From the NCBI GenBank assembly GCA_024400755.1, contig JAKSMG010000012.1, positions 1-64,000 of the forward strand: a stretch of DNA of 64,000 bases, read 5' to 3'. The stretch is from Bacteroidales bacterium. GTDB lineage: Bacteria > Bacteroidota > Bacteroidia > Bacteroidales > WCHB1-69. The position numbers were made by a program, and so were the translations under genes. This document shows, piece after piece, positions 1-7,996 of the stretch (within the stretch, counting starts at the first letter, position 1; the number at the start of each line of letters is the position of its first letter). Under the pieces are notes generated by a model. That model searched no databases. It worked only from the letters and a program-made list of their open reading frames with translations, and was not told the DNA's origin.

Positions 1-1081
1 GGTCGCAGCCCGCCTCGATCGTGCAGTGCTTGGCGATGGTCTCGCTCACCGACTCAGACGTCCAGAAGTGGGTCGCCCCGAGAAGTCCCTCGAAACGGTC
101 CCTGCTCGGGTTGTAGAAGCCCGCTGGCAGAGCGTTGAACCCGCTGGAGTTGTCCCCCGTCGGGACGATCCAAAGGCTGTCCGACGATATCGCCACCGTG
201 CCGTAGTCCATCAGGTCCAGCACGTTGGCGTCGTTGGGCACGTGCCATCCGTCGGGGCAGATGCCCTGCACGAAGCCCTCGCCCGTCGCGACAGGGGCGT
301 CAGTGCTGCCTACGGGGAGGCCAACGGTGGAGTTCCACGTGTAGAGTCGGCCGTAAACCGCCAGGTTGCGGTCCTCGTCCGGAAATTCGTACGAGTGGTA
401 GATCATACTGGGCGCGTCGGTGCCGGTCCCCTGCCGCGCAGCCGCCTCGGCGGTGTAGCGCGTCGTCCGCATATTGCTGTTCAGCCAGCAGTCGTTGCCC
501 AGGAATACGTTGCCGTATATGTTCGCGTCGGCGTCAGCCACGTCGGGGAAGCCGCACACATACACCATATAGTGAAGCAGCGAGTCGCAGTCGTTCTCGC
601 TCCTCAGCAGGCTGTCGTTGCGTCCCGGAACGAAGTGCATCGCCAGCATCTCCTCGTACGACAGTCTAAGCGTGTCGTAGAGCTCATAGACCGGCCACAC
701 CGTCAGCGTGATGTCCGTCAGGCTGTCGTAGTTCAGAAAACTCGGGCAGTAGTGCGACGAATCGTACTGGCCCGCCGGTATCAGGTTGCCGTGCTCATCC
801 ACCGAGTGGAACTCGAAGCCGTAAACCGGCTTCACGTCGTTCTGGCAGAACGCCGTGTCGTAGATCTCGTGCAGCAGCTGTGCCTGCTGAAGGCCCTCGG
901 CAACCTCGGAGCCCCCGAGGTTCTTGGTCTGGTGGTAGAACACCTCGCCGAACGACTGCGACACGTTGCCCGCCTGGCCGTAGCCCACCACGAACCCGTT
1001 CGCAAAATCGGTGCTCTGGCCCTTCGCCGAGAAGAAGAGCACTGTTGTCAACGTCAAGATAATCAATAGTTTCCTGTGCAT
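1..1081 (-). CDS. FISUMP-domain secreted protein, 3' end outside window
   Basis: An open minus-strand frame runs from an ATG at 1081 to the window edge (360 codons, no stop). It opens with a signal peptide (MHRKLLIILTLTTVLFFSAKG, cleavage likely near residue 21). The next segment, with SFGEVFYHQT and EGLQQAQLL, resembles the start of many Bacteroidota surface proteins exported by the type IX system. Residues from about 260 on (GEGFVQGICPDGWHVPND, GFNALPAGFYN, HFWTSE) match the Fibrobacter succinogenes major paralogous (FISUMP) domain, found on secreted proteins and related to C-type-lectin-like folds; its role is unknown. GC content is near 60% by eye with G/C-rich third positions, clearly above the rest of the window. 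A type IX C-terminal sorting domain would lie off the edge. The plus-strand frame here is a shadow. Confidence 0.85.
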   Translation of the reverse strand, partial: MHRKLLIILTLTTVLFFSAKGQSTDFANGFVVGYGQAGNVSQSFGEVFYHQTKNLGGSEVAEGLQQAQLLHEIYDTAFCQNDVKPVYGFEFHSVDEHGNLIPAGQYDSSHYCPSFLNYDSLTDITLTVWPVYELYDTLRLSYEEMLAMHFVPGRNDSLLRSENDCDSLLHYMVYVCGFPDVADADANIYGNVFLGNDCWLNSNMRTTRYTAEAAARQGTGTDAPSMIYHSYEFPDEDRNLAVYGRLYTWNSTVGLPVGSTDAPVATGEGFVQGICPDGWHVPNDANVLDLMDYGTVAISSDSLWIVPTGDNSSGFNALPAGFYNPSRDRFEGLLGATHFWTSESVSETIAKHCTIEAGCD

Positions 1082-1562
1082 TATTTTAGTTTTTTGTTGT
1101 TTCCCTTTTGTATGTTCGTCATTGAAAATGCCTTTATATTCTTATTGTATTATATATATATTGTATAGTTATTTTATAGTATTTATTCAACCATAGCGCC
1201 CAACGGCCACCCCACATTCCTTTCCTCTTTCATCTTTCCACTCTCAAAAGAAGCGAGGGGCACTCGTGAGGCGGTTTCACGATTTTCGCGACTTCCGCCC
1301 CACTAATGATCACATTTTTCTTGGTGTTGAAGTTCTGGCAAACTTTTGAGAAAAGAAAAATGCGGCCATTTTTTGGCACCTCATTAAATAATACGATATT
1401 CCTTTTTAAGGAGTGTGCAAAAGTACATAATTAAACAATACGAAACGTAAAAATTAATCAAAAAAAAAAAAAGATATGTTAATTTAATTTTAGGAAAGAT
1501 ATTCAATATATCAGATATAGCACTAACAATCAAAACATTAGGAAAAACAAAAAAAAACAAAA
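1082..1562. other. intergenic region, AT-rich, no gene seen
   Basis: About 480 bases between the FISUMP gene and the insertion sequence. The part from 1400 on is very A/T rich with poly-A runs. The piece 1190-1340 is more mixed and includes a tttcatctttccact motif that recurs near 58330 and 63020. No open frame with protein-like composition was seen. Confidence 0.6.
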
Positions 1563-2598
1563 ACCCGTTGGCGGAATTAATTTAAGTAAAAATTGTTGAT
1601 AAATAAATGAATAAGAAGTTGTACAATTCATTGAAATTTAGTATTTTAGCGGTTGAAAAGACTGTCAAAACAATATTTTCAATCATGTACAACTTCGCTG
1701 CAAAATTCGCAAAAATTCTTGAAACCTGCAAAAAATTCTCAACTAATTTGGTCAATGATTTCGGAAATGCGCCCCGCAGGGGTGTGGTTCCAAAATTCTC
1801 AGACCTTGAGGTCATTGCCCTGTCCATGACAGCGGAATCAGAAAGCATAGATGGTGAGAATCGGCTCTTTGAATTGCTAAAACCCTGCAAATCAGATTTT
1901 CCGAATCTCATATCTCGGCGGCAGTACAATGACAGGAGGAAAATCACAAGCGGATTGTGCGAGCAAATCCGCAAGCGGATTGCGAACGAGATAGACGGAG
2001 GTGAGGATTATTTCTGTGTGGATTCCAAACCCATACCCGTATGCCGGACCTCACGGGGAAAAAGGTGCAAGATGGGGAAGGATGACTTCTTGACAGCACC
2101 TGATTTCGGATTCTGTGCCTCACAAAACACCTACTACTTTGGTTATAAGCTGCACGAACTGTGCGGATTAAGCGGTGTCGTACACTCCTATGACCTCTCA
2201 AAGGCGAGTATCCATGACATCCATTATCTGAATGACATAAAGCCTATATACAGCAATTGTAGTATCTTCGGGGACAAGGCCTATATCAGCGCAGATATCC
2301 AGCTTGACCTATTTGAAACCTCCAAAATACGTCTTGAATGCCCATACCGCCTGAACCAGAAGAACTGGAAACCGACTTTCAAACCTTTTGCGAAAGCGAG
2401 AAAAAGAGTTGAGACAAACTTCTCCCAACTAACTGATCAATATATGGTTATGAGAAATTACGCAAAACAAACCGATGGCCTGTTTGCCCGTATTGTCGGC
2501 AAAATCAGTGCGCAGACCATCGCTCAATACTTCAATTATATCAATAACAAACCGATTGGCAGAGTTAAATACGCACTGATTTAATTCCGCCAACGGGT
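1563..2598 (+). mobile_element. IS982-family insertion sequence, apparently complete
   Basis: The element is bounded by perfect 18-bp inverted repeats (acccgttggcggaattaa) at 1563-1580 and 2581-2598, with one transposase between them. The flanking bases are aacaaaa on the left (1556-1562) and aacaaga on the right (2599-2605). This is a possible 7-bp target duplication with one mismatch, but the region is A-rich, so chance similarity is possible. The right inverted repeat overlaps the transposase stop codon. Intact ends and an intact gene suggest recent or ongoing mobility. Confidence 0.9.
1607..2584 (+). CDS. IS982-family DDE transposase
   Basis: A transposase of 325 codons, or 299 if translation begins at the ATG at 1685, which is closer to the usual IS982 length. 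The segment VVPKFSDLEVIALSMTAES is typical of the family. The likely catalytic acidic residues, counted from the first ATG, are D139 (CVDSKPIPVC), D223 (IFGDKAYIS) and E269 (RKRVETNFSQL). No frameshift or internal stop is seen, so the enzyme is probably functional. It would cut and rejoin DNA at the 18-bp inverted repeats around it. Confidence 0.92.
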   Translation: MNKKLYNSLKFSILAVEKTVKTIFSIMYNFAAKFAKILETCKKFSTNLVNDFGNAPRRGVVPKFSDLEVIALSMTAESESIDGENRLFELLKPCKSDFPNLISRRQYNDRRKITSGLCEQIRKRIANEIDGGEDYFCVDSKPIPVCRTSRGKRCKMGKDDFLTAPDFGFCASQNTYYFGYKLHELCGLSGVVHSYDLSKASIHDIHYLNDIKPIYSNCSIFGDKAYISADIQLDLFETSKIRLECPYRLNQKNWKPTFKPFAKARKRVETNFSQLTDQYMVMRNYAKQTDGLFARIVGKISAQTIAQYFNYINNKPIGRVKYALI

Positions 2599-2734
2599 AA
2601 CAAGAATCAAAAACAACAAAATAGATGTCAAAATTGCATCGGAAAAAATAGACTTTTTTCCACAAAACAAGACTCAAAATCATTTTGCAAAAATATTCAT
2701 CACGAAGCAATAGTACAAAAAATATAGGGGTAGG

Positions 2735-2777
2735 CTTAAAAAACAAAGGTAGGTGCGAAAAATCACACCTACCTTTT
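2735..2777 (-). terminator. Rho-independent terminator after tRNA-Pro
   Basis: A perfect 11-bp stem (aaaggtaggtg 2745-2755 with cacctaccttt 2766-2776) is followed on the minus strand by a T-rich tract (2735-2744). It lies directly downstream of the tRNA. Confidence 0.85.
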
Positions 2778-2784
2778 CATTTTG

Positions 2785-2858
2785 TCGGGGTGAAAAGACT
2801 CGAACTTTCGACCCCTTGCACCCCATGCAAGTGCGCTAGCCAACTGCGCCACACCCCG
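2785..2858 (-). tRNA. tRNA-Pro (anticodon GGG)
   Basis: On the minus strand the acceptor arms CGGGGTG and CACCCCG pair perfectly. The D arm carries AGTTGGCTA, the anticodon stem is CTTGC/GCAAG around the loop ATGGGGT, giving anticodon GGG, and the T arm contains TTCGAGT. The 3' CCA is not encoded. A -7 box lies just upstream and a strong terminator downstream, so it is a single-gene unit. Confidence 0.95.
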
Positions 2859-2883
2859 ATACCCATCGTTTGAAATGGGACTG

Positions 2884-2891
2884 CAAAAATA
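2884..2891 (-). promoter_or_regulatory. Bacteroidota -7 box for tRNA-Pro
   Basis: TATTTTTG on the minus strand, 26 bases upstream of the tRNA 5' end, matches the TAnnTTTG consensus. Confidence 0.55.
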
Positions 2892-3005
2892 CAATTTTTT
2901 TTATTATGCAAACACTTTTTTTATAAGTTTTTTTTTCCTAATTTTGCCACTTTATTTTTAGACCAAAAAAAGCTATATTAAAACATATTTTATCCCATTA
3001 ATTTT

Positions 3006-5105
3006 ATGAAAAAAATCTTTACCACACTTATGATTCTCTTAGCATTGACGACACTCGCAACTGCCAGTCCTTCAAGCAAATACATTACAGAAAACACTTG
3101 TGCGAGAGCCAAGTCCGCCATTATGCAGAAGGGGTGTAAGATCTCCGAAAAAATTGTTGAAAGAGGCGTCAACCAGGCCGCCGCTTTTTGGACCGTCAAC
3201 GATGGCACACAAGACGAATTTATCAGTTTTTGCACACGCAACTACTGTCTGAATTTGGAAGAAAAGGAACAATTATTCAGCAGAATTTGCGACAACTTCG
3301 AAACGATTCTGGGACACAACAACCGTGTCACCATCGAACTGCTTCGTCCCTCACACGTCACGGGGTATGAAAGTCTTCCCGTAGATGAAATTTTCGGTGC
3401 CTACAACGGTTTGGCCCACTTTAACGAAGATATGTTCAACAACAAGTTGGCCTTCATCGTCATTTTGAATTTTCCACACTTCACTTTGCGCGAAAAAATC
3501 AACAATGGCGAGAACTGGTCAGTTAGGGAATGGGGCTATGTGCGTTTAGGAGACGTATTCACCAATCGCGTTCCCGCCTCTGTAGAACAGCAAATCAACG
3601 CTGCCACGGCCGCCGCAGAAAACTACATTGCCAACTATAACATTTATATGGGTATGGTTTGGAGCGACAAAAACATCAGATACTGGGGTGCCGACACCAA
3701 GCTCATCACCCACTGGGGCTTGCGCGACGAAATCAAGGCCTGCTACAGCGATCCAGTCAACGGACCAGAAAAACAAAGCATCATCTACAACATTCTTTCC
3801 CGCATCACCGATCAAAGCATTGCCGAAGATGTCATCAACAAAGACGAATACATTTGGTATCCATCTACCAACCAGACCTTCGTCCAACGCGTTGAAATCA
3901 AGGGAAAATCAGAAAACAACAAACGTTATGAATATTTGCTGAAAAACTTCAAGGCAGAAAAAGCCGCAGACGAATATTACGAAAACAGCAACTTCATTAC
4001 CAGAAAATTTGAAGACGAATATGAAATTTCCGTTGAACAAACAGAAAGATTGTTCCAGGAATTACTTTCTTCTCCGCAGGTTAAAGAAGTGGCGGAATTA
4101 ATTTCCAAAAGATTAGGAAGAAAACTGCAAGCTTTCGACATCTGGTATGACGGTTTCAAAGCCCGTAGTTCTATGGATCAGCAGAAGTTGGACAGCATCA
4201 CGATGAAAAAATATCCAAACACCGAAGCTTTTGCCAAAGACCTTCCCAACATTTTGAAAAAATTAGGTTTCACGGCACAAAAGGCCAAATTCATCTGTGA
4301 ACACGTATCCGTAGATCCATCTATCGGTGCCGGACACGCTTGGGAATCAATGATGAAAGACGACAATTCGATGTTGAGAACCCGCATTGGTGAAAACGGT
4401 ATGGACTACAAAGGTTACAACATCGGCGTTCACGAATTCGGCCACAATGTGGAGCAGACCATTTCCTTACACGACGTTGACAACTACTTCCTTCGCGGCG
4501 TTCCCAACACCGCCTTCACCGAAGCATTGGCATTTACCTTCCAAAACCGCGATTTAGAATTGCTGGGCCTAACCAACAAAGACACCATCAACTCCTATCT
4601 CAACACCCTTGACATTTTCTGGGGCTGCTACGAAATTATGGGAGTTTCCTTAGTGGACATTAAAACTTGGCAGTGGATGTACGCCCACCCCAAGGCAACG
4701 CCTGAGCAATTGAAAAATGCCGTCGTTGGAATTGCCAAGGAGGTTTGGAACACCTATTACGAACCTATTTTCAAGGTTAAAGACCAAGACATCTTGGCTT
4801 GCTATTCCCACATAATTGTCGATCCGCTTTACCTTTCCGCTTACCCAATTGGCCATTTGATTGATTTCCAATTGGAAAGCTATTTGGAAGGCAAAAACAT
4901 CGGTGACGAAGTTCAGCGTATCTACGCAATGGGCAAACTTGCACCCGATTTGTGGATGCAACGTGCCGTGGGTCAGAAATTGTCGGTAGAACCGCTCTTG
5001 ACAGCCACTTCAGCCGCCACCATTGCCGTTACCAATTATGACAAGCAAATCAAAAAAGAGAAAAAATCAGAAAAGAAATTTGAAAAGAAAAAGAAAAGAC
5101 AATAA
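3006..5105 (+). CDS. secreted zinc metallopeptidase, gluzincin type
   Basis: A 699-residue exported protein with a signal peptide (about residues 1-20, cleavage after ATA). A zinc motif HEFGH lies at residues 476-480, and a glutamate at 506 in FTEALAF fits the third ligand of gluzincins (HExxH plus a downstream E). Aromatic-rich segments surround the active site. The C-terminus is an unusual lysine-rich tail (about the last 20 residues). I cannot assign it to a named peptidase family with certainty. The substrate is unknown, but a role in peptide or protein breakdown outside the inner membrane is reasonable. It stands alone, with a palindromic repeat and the next operon's promoter directly after it. 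Confidence 0.75.
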   Translation: MKKIFTTLMILLALTTLATASPSSKYITENTCARAKSAIMQKGCKISEKIVERGVNQAAAFWTVNDGTQDEFISFCTRNYCLNLEEKEQLFSRICDNFETILGHNNRVTIELLRPSHVTGYESLPVDEIFGAYNGLAHFNEDMFNNKLAFIVILNFPHFTLREKINNGENWSVREWGYVRLGDVFTNRVPASVEQQINAATAAAENYIANYNIYMGMVWSDKNIRYWGADTKLITHWGLRDEIKACYSDPVNGPEKQSIIYNILSRITDQSIAEDVINKDEYIWYPSTNQTFVQRVEIKGKSENNKRYEYLLKNFKAEKAADEYYENSNFITRKFEDEYEISVEQTERLFQELLSSPQVKEVAELISKRLGRKLQAFDIWYDGFKARSSMDQQKLDSITMKKYPNTEAFAKDLPNILKKLGFTAQKAKFICEHVSVDPSIGAGHAWESMMKDDNSMLRTRIGENGMDYKGYNIGVHEFGHNVEQTISLHDVDNYFLRGVPNTAFTEALAFTFQNRDLELLGLTNKDTINSYLNTLDIFWGCYEIMGVSLVDIKTWQWMYAHPKATPEQLKNAVVGIAKEVWNTYYEPIFKVKDQDILACYSHIIVDPLYLSAYPIGHLIDFQLESYLEGKNIGDEVQRIYAMGKLAPDLWMQRAVGQKLSVEPLLTATSAATIAVTNYDKQIKKEKKSEKKFEKKKKRQ

Positions 5106-5108
5106 TTT

Positions 5109-5134
5109 GTAGAGACACAATATTTTGCGTCTAA
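5109..5134. repeat. degenerate GTAGAGACGC palindrome
   Basis: gtagagacacaa at 5109 and ttttgcgtct ending at 5132 form an imperfect palindrome. It resembles the elements at 36834 and 39531, so it is probably one copy of a dispersed family. It sits just upstream of the -7 box of the next operon. Confidence 0.5.
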
Positions 5135-5143
5135 AAAAAACAG

Positions 5144-5151
5144 TATATTTG
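5144..5151 (+). promoter_or_regulatory. -7 box for nucleoside kinase/kdsB operon
   Basis: TATATTTG matches TAnnTTTG and lies 22 bases before the kinase start codon. A TTTG at 5124-5127 could act as the -33 element, but its 16-bp spacing is shorter than the usual 19-21. Confidence 0.55.
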
Positions 5152-5173
5152 CAAACAATAAAAAAAAGGTAAT

Positions 5174-5788
5174 ATGCATATCGCCGTAGCAGGAAATATA
5201 GGTTCGGGAAAAACCACCTTGACCACTATGTTGGCCAAACATTATGGTTGGGAACCAATGTACGAAAGTGTAGAAAACAACCCCTATTTAGCAAGTTTTT
5301 ATGAAGACATGCAGCGTTGGTCTTTCAACATCCAGGTGTACTTTTTAAATAGCCGGTTCAGACAGGTTATCGATTTACGTAAAAAGAAGAAAGACGTCAT
5401 TCAGGACCGAACCATTTACGAAGACGCCTACATTTTCGCCCCCAACCTTCACGATATGCAGCTGATGCCGACCCGTGATTTTGACAACTATATTTCACTC
5501 TTTGAATTGATGTCTCAATTTTTAGAATTCCCCGACCTGCTGATTTATCTCAAGGCCGACATTCCGACATTGGTTGCTCAGATCAACAAACGTGGCCGCG
5601 ACTACGAAAACACCATCAGAATCGATTATCTTCAACACTTAAACGAAAAATACGAAAACTGGATTGCCAACTATCCCGGAAAGTTGCTGGTCATTGATGT
5701 TAACACCATCAAATTTGCGGAACGTGCCGAAGATTTCGGCATCGTCATCGACAAAATCAACGCGGAATTATTCGGTTTATTCAAATAA
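5174..5788 (+). CDS. deoxynucleoside kinase (dNK family)
   Basis: A 204-residue kinase that phosphorylates deoxynucleosides for the salvage pathway in the cytoplasm. The Walker A loop GNIGSGKT is at residues 7-14. The family segment with E and R around VQDRTIYED (DRS-like motif, about residue 77) and a lid with RGRDYE near residue 140 are present. Length agrees with bacterial deoxyadenosine/deoxyguanosine kinases. It is the first gene of an operon and ends 3 bases before the kdsB start. Base specificity cannot be read from the sequence. Confidence 0.9.
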   Translation: MHIAVAGNIGSGKTTLTTMLAKHYGWEPMYESVENNPYLASFYEDMQRWSFNIQVYFLNSRFRQVIDLRKKKKDVIQDRTIYEDAYIFAPNLHDMQLMPTRDFDNYISLFELMSQFLEFPDLLIYLKADIPTLVAQINKRGRDYENTIRIDYLQHLNEKYENWIANYPGKLLVIDVNTIKFAERAEDFGIVIDKINAELFGLFK

Positions 5789-5791
5789 GGT

Positions 5792-6517
5792 ATGGCCATT
5801 CACATTATTATTCCCGCACGCTACGCATCCACGCGTTTTCCAGGCAAGCCGTTGGCACTCATTCACGGGAAACCGATGATTCAATGTGTCTATGAAGCGG
5901 CTTCCACATCGGCAGCGGATTGTGTCACCGTGGCCACCGACGACACACGAATTGAAAACTGTGTTAAAAGCTTTGGAGGAAATGTTGTGATGACTTCCCC
6001 CACCCTTCCTTCCGGCACCGACCGCTGCGGAGAAGCCGCCCAGAAACTCCATTTGGCACCCGACGACATCATCATCAATGTGCAGGGCGACGAACCCTAT
6101 ATCACCAAAGAAGTTATCAACTTATTGATTGACAACATCAAAAAAGAACACATACAAATCTCGACCCTTATTACCCCACTTACCGAAGAAAGCGAAATCG
6201 TAGATCCCAACAAAGTCAAAGTCGTTTTTGATAAAAACGGGAAAGCCATCTACTTCAGTCGCCATACCATTCCATATCTACGTAATCCTCAACAATATAC
6301 GCCCAATTATTACAAGCATATCGGAATTTACGCCTACAAGCACCAATGCTTGCAGGAACTCATTCAACTTCCTGAATCGTCATTGGAAAAAAGTGAAAAA
6401 CTCGAACAACTGAGATGGATTGAAAACGGTTATTCCATTTACGTTTCGATTTGTGAATACGAAGGAATTGGCATAGACACCCCCGAAGACTTGGAAAAAT
6501 TAAACATAAAAAACTAA
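5792..6517 (+). CDS. kdsB: 3-deoxy-manno-octulosonate cytidylyltransferase
   Basis: This 241-residue enzyme activates KDO with CTP to form CMP-KDO for lipopolysaccharide inner core synthesis. The N-terminal IIPARYASTRFPGKPL is the nucleotide-binding signature. Further conserved motifs are PSGTDRC and IINVQGDEPYI, with the metal-binding aspartate, and the C-terminal segment ends EGIGIDTPEDLEK. It is full length and lies between the kinase and the HU-SPOR gene, in the same direction with gaps of 3 and 18 bases. Its presence says the cell makes KDO-containing lipopolysaccharide. Confidence 0.96.
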   Translation: MAIHIIIPARYASTRFPGKPLALIHGKPMIQCVYEAASTSAADCVTVATDDTRIENCVKSFGGNVVMTSPTLPSGTDRCGEAAQKLHLAPDDIIINVQGDEPYITKEVINLLIDNIKKEHIQISTLITPLTEESEIVDPNKVKVVFDKNGKAIYFSRHTIPYLRNPQQYTPNYYKHIGIYAYKHQCLQELIQLPESSLEKSEKLEQLRWIENGYSIYVSICEYEGIGIDTPEDLEKLNIKN

Positions 6518-6535
6518 GAATTTAGATTTTACGCT

Positions 6536-7762
6536 ATGATCGTTACTTATCTGATTAAGGCTCTTACCGAAAAAGATTCGGTTTATATATCCAATCTTGG
6601 TCTCTTTTGCAAACAGTACCAAGCCGCACAGATTCTCGACGGTCAAATCATTCCGCCCTGCCACAAGGTTGTTTTCGACCCCAATTACGACGGCAACGGC
6701 TTTGCATTCACGATGTTTGTGTCAATGAAAGCCGGGCTACTCACCTCCGACGCCACCGTGAAAGTCAACCAATGGGTAAACGAATTAAAAAATGCCTTAG
6801 ACAACAACAAAAGCGTCAGTTTTGAAAATTTCGGGACTTTCGCCAAAAACGGTGACGGCATCATCACCTTTGAAAGCGACAGAATTTCAGAATTGAATAT
6901 TGAATTTGAGGGAATGGAAACCGTTCCCTTAAGCCATCAAGCCGTCGGAGTAGCTGTTGAAAATGTCAATACGTCATTAACCGAAAGCGAAGAAACCTCA
7001 TCAACCATTGCTGAAGTTGAAGAATCTGACGTTGAAGTTGTTGAAGAAGAAAAACAAATGACGTTGGTTGAAAATGAAGACATCTCGACGACAATTGAAG
7101 AGACAGAGAAAGACGATGATAATAATAATGGCAATGAAGAAGAAGAAGAGGAACAGGAAGAAGAAGATGTTGTTGTTGATGATACGTCAAAGAAGAAACA
7201 CAAAAAACGTCGTGCTTGGCTTGTCATTGTAATTATCATAGTGGTTTTAGCGATTTTGGATGCACTTGGTTATATTTTCAGAGAAGAAATTGAAAAATTC
7301 TATTATCAGCAAATAGACAAAAACAACACTGAAGAAATAGAAGCACAGGAATCCGAAGATTTTATATACGAAAATCCACAAGACACTTATGCCGAAATCG
7401 ATTCAACAGTTGAAGAAGCTGATATAGAAGCAATTGAAGAAACTGAAAATACCGCAGACAAACAAGAAAGCGGCACGATAAACAAGGTTCCCAAAGCAAC
7501 GACAGACAATGGACTTACCAACGACGACAACTTCATCATTCGCTTTGAAAAAGGCAAGCACTACGTCATCGCAGGCAGCTTCCCAACCGAAGCCGACGTC
7601 CGCAAACACATCAAGCAGCAACACCTTGAAAAATACAACCCAAAAGCTGTCAAACAAGACGGTGTTTCAAATTTGCGTGTCTGTATCGGCATTTTCGACA
7701 ACGAAGCAGATGCCGAGAACTTCAGGAACTCCGTCAATGCCAAATATTGGGTGCTGAATTAG
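6536..7762 (+). CDS. HU-like domain / transmembrane / SPOR protein
   Basis: A 408-residue protein. Residues 1 to about 125 resemble the HU-fold (HU-CCDC81 bacterial) domain seen in Bacteroidota, with FENFGTF near residue 100. There follows a very acidic, low-complexity stretch (about 150-215), a basic KKKHKKR patch, and one membrane span (about 228-248, WLVIVIIIVVLAILDALGYI). After another acidic linker comes a C-terminal SPOR domain (about 342-408, HYVIAGSF to the end), a peptidoglycan-binding fold that seeks denuded glycan at division sites. The topology puts the HU-like part in the cytoplasm and SPOR in the periplasm. It is the third gene after the kinase and kdsB. DNA binding is not demonstrated by sequence alone. 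Confidence 0.82.
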   Translation: MIVTYLIKALTEKDSVYISNLGLFCKQYQAAQILDGQIIPPCHKVVFDPNYDGNGFAFTMFVSMKAGLLTSDATVKVNQWVNELKNALDNNKSVSFENFGTFAKNGDGIITFESDRISELNIEFEGMETVPLSHQAVGVAVENVNTSLTESEETSSTIAEVEESDVEVVEEEKQMTLVENEDISTTIEETEKDDDNNNGNEEEEEEQEEEDVVVDDTSKKKHKKRRAWLVIVIIIVVLAILDALGYIFREEIEKFYYQQIDKNNTEEIEAQESEDFIYENPQDTYAEIDSTVEEADIEAIEETENTADKQESGTINKVPKATTDNGLTNDDNFIIRFEKGKHYVIAGSFPTEADVRKHIKQQHLEKYNPKAVKQDGVSNLRVCIGIFDNEADAENFRNSVNAKYWVLN

Positions 7763-7870
7763 GAAAATTATCTTCAAACGCATACAAAATATCGCTATCA
7801 TTCAAGCTGGAATAGCAAATAAAACGGCGGCATAGTTAAACCGATTTTAATAAAAAAAGATTTTCGATAA

Positions 7871-7908
7871 AAAAGGGGATTTTGTATTTGCAAAATCCCC
7901 TTTTTTTT
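7871..7908 (+). terminator. Rho-independent terminator between operons
   Basis: A perfect 14-bp stem (aaaaggggattttg, 7871-7884, with its complement 7891-7904) has a 6-base loop and a T run to 7908. It ends the kinase/kdsB/HU-SPOR operon and is nearly symmetric. Confidence 0.9.
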
Positions 7909-7918
7909 ACTACTTTTG
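7887..7918 (+). promoter_or_regulatory. promoter of methylmalonyl-CoA decarboxylase operon
   Basis: The -7 box TACTTTTG is at 7911-7918 and a -33 element TTTG at 7887-7890, separated by 20 bp, which is the Bacteroidota spacing. The -33 lies inside the loop of the preceding terminator. The leader to the first ATG is about 75 bases. Confidence 0.65.
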
Positions 7919-7996
7919 CACCAAATTAATTTATAATGCCAAAATATTTGAAGACCATAATATAATTCAATATAAATCATTAAAAATTATCAACTT

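Noticed and set aside
26..1069. Long plus-strand frame of 347 codons
   Set aside because: Antisense to the FISUMP gene; Arg/Val-rich with no recognisable domain, while the minus frame has a signal peptide and a known domain. High GC makes shadow frames long.
1582..1974. Minus-strand frame of 130 codons inside the insertion sequence
   Set aside because: Antisense to the transposase and overlapping its inverted repeat; no domain.
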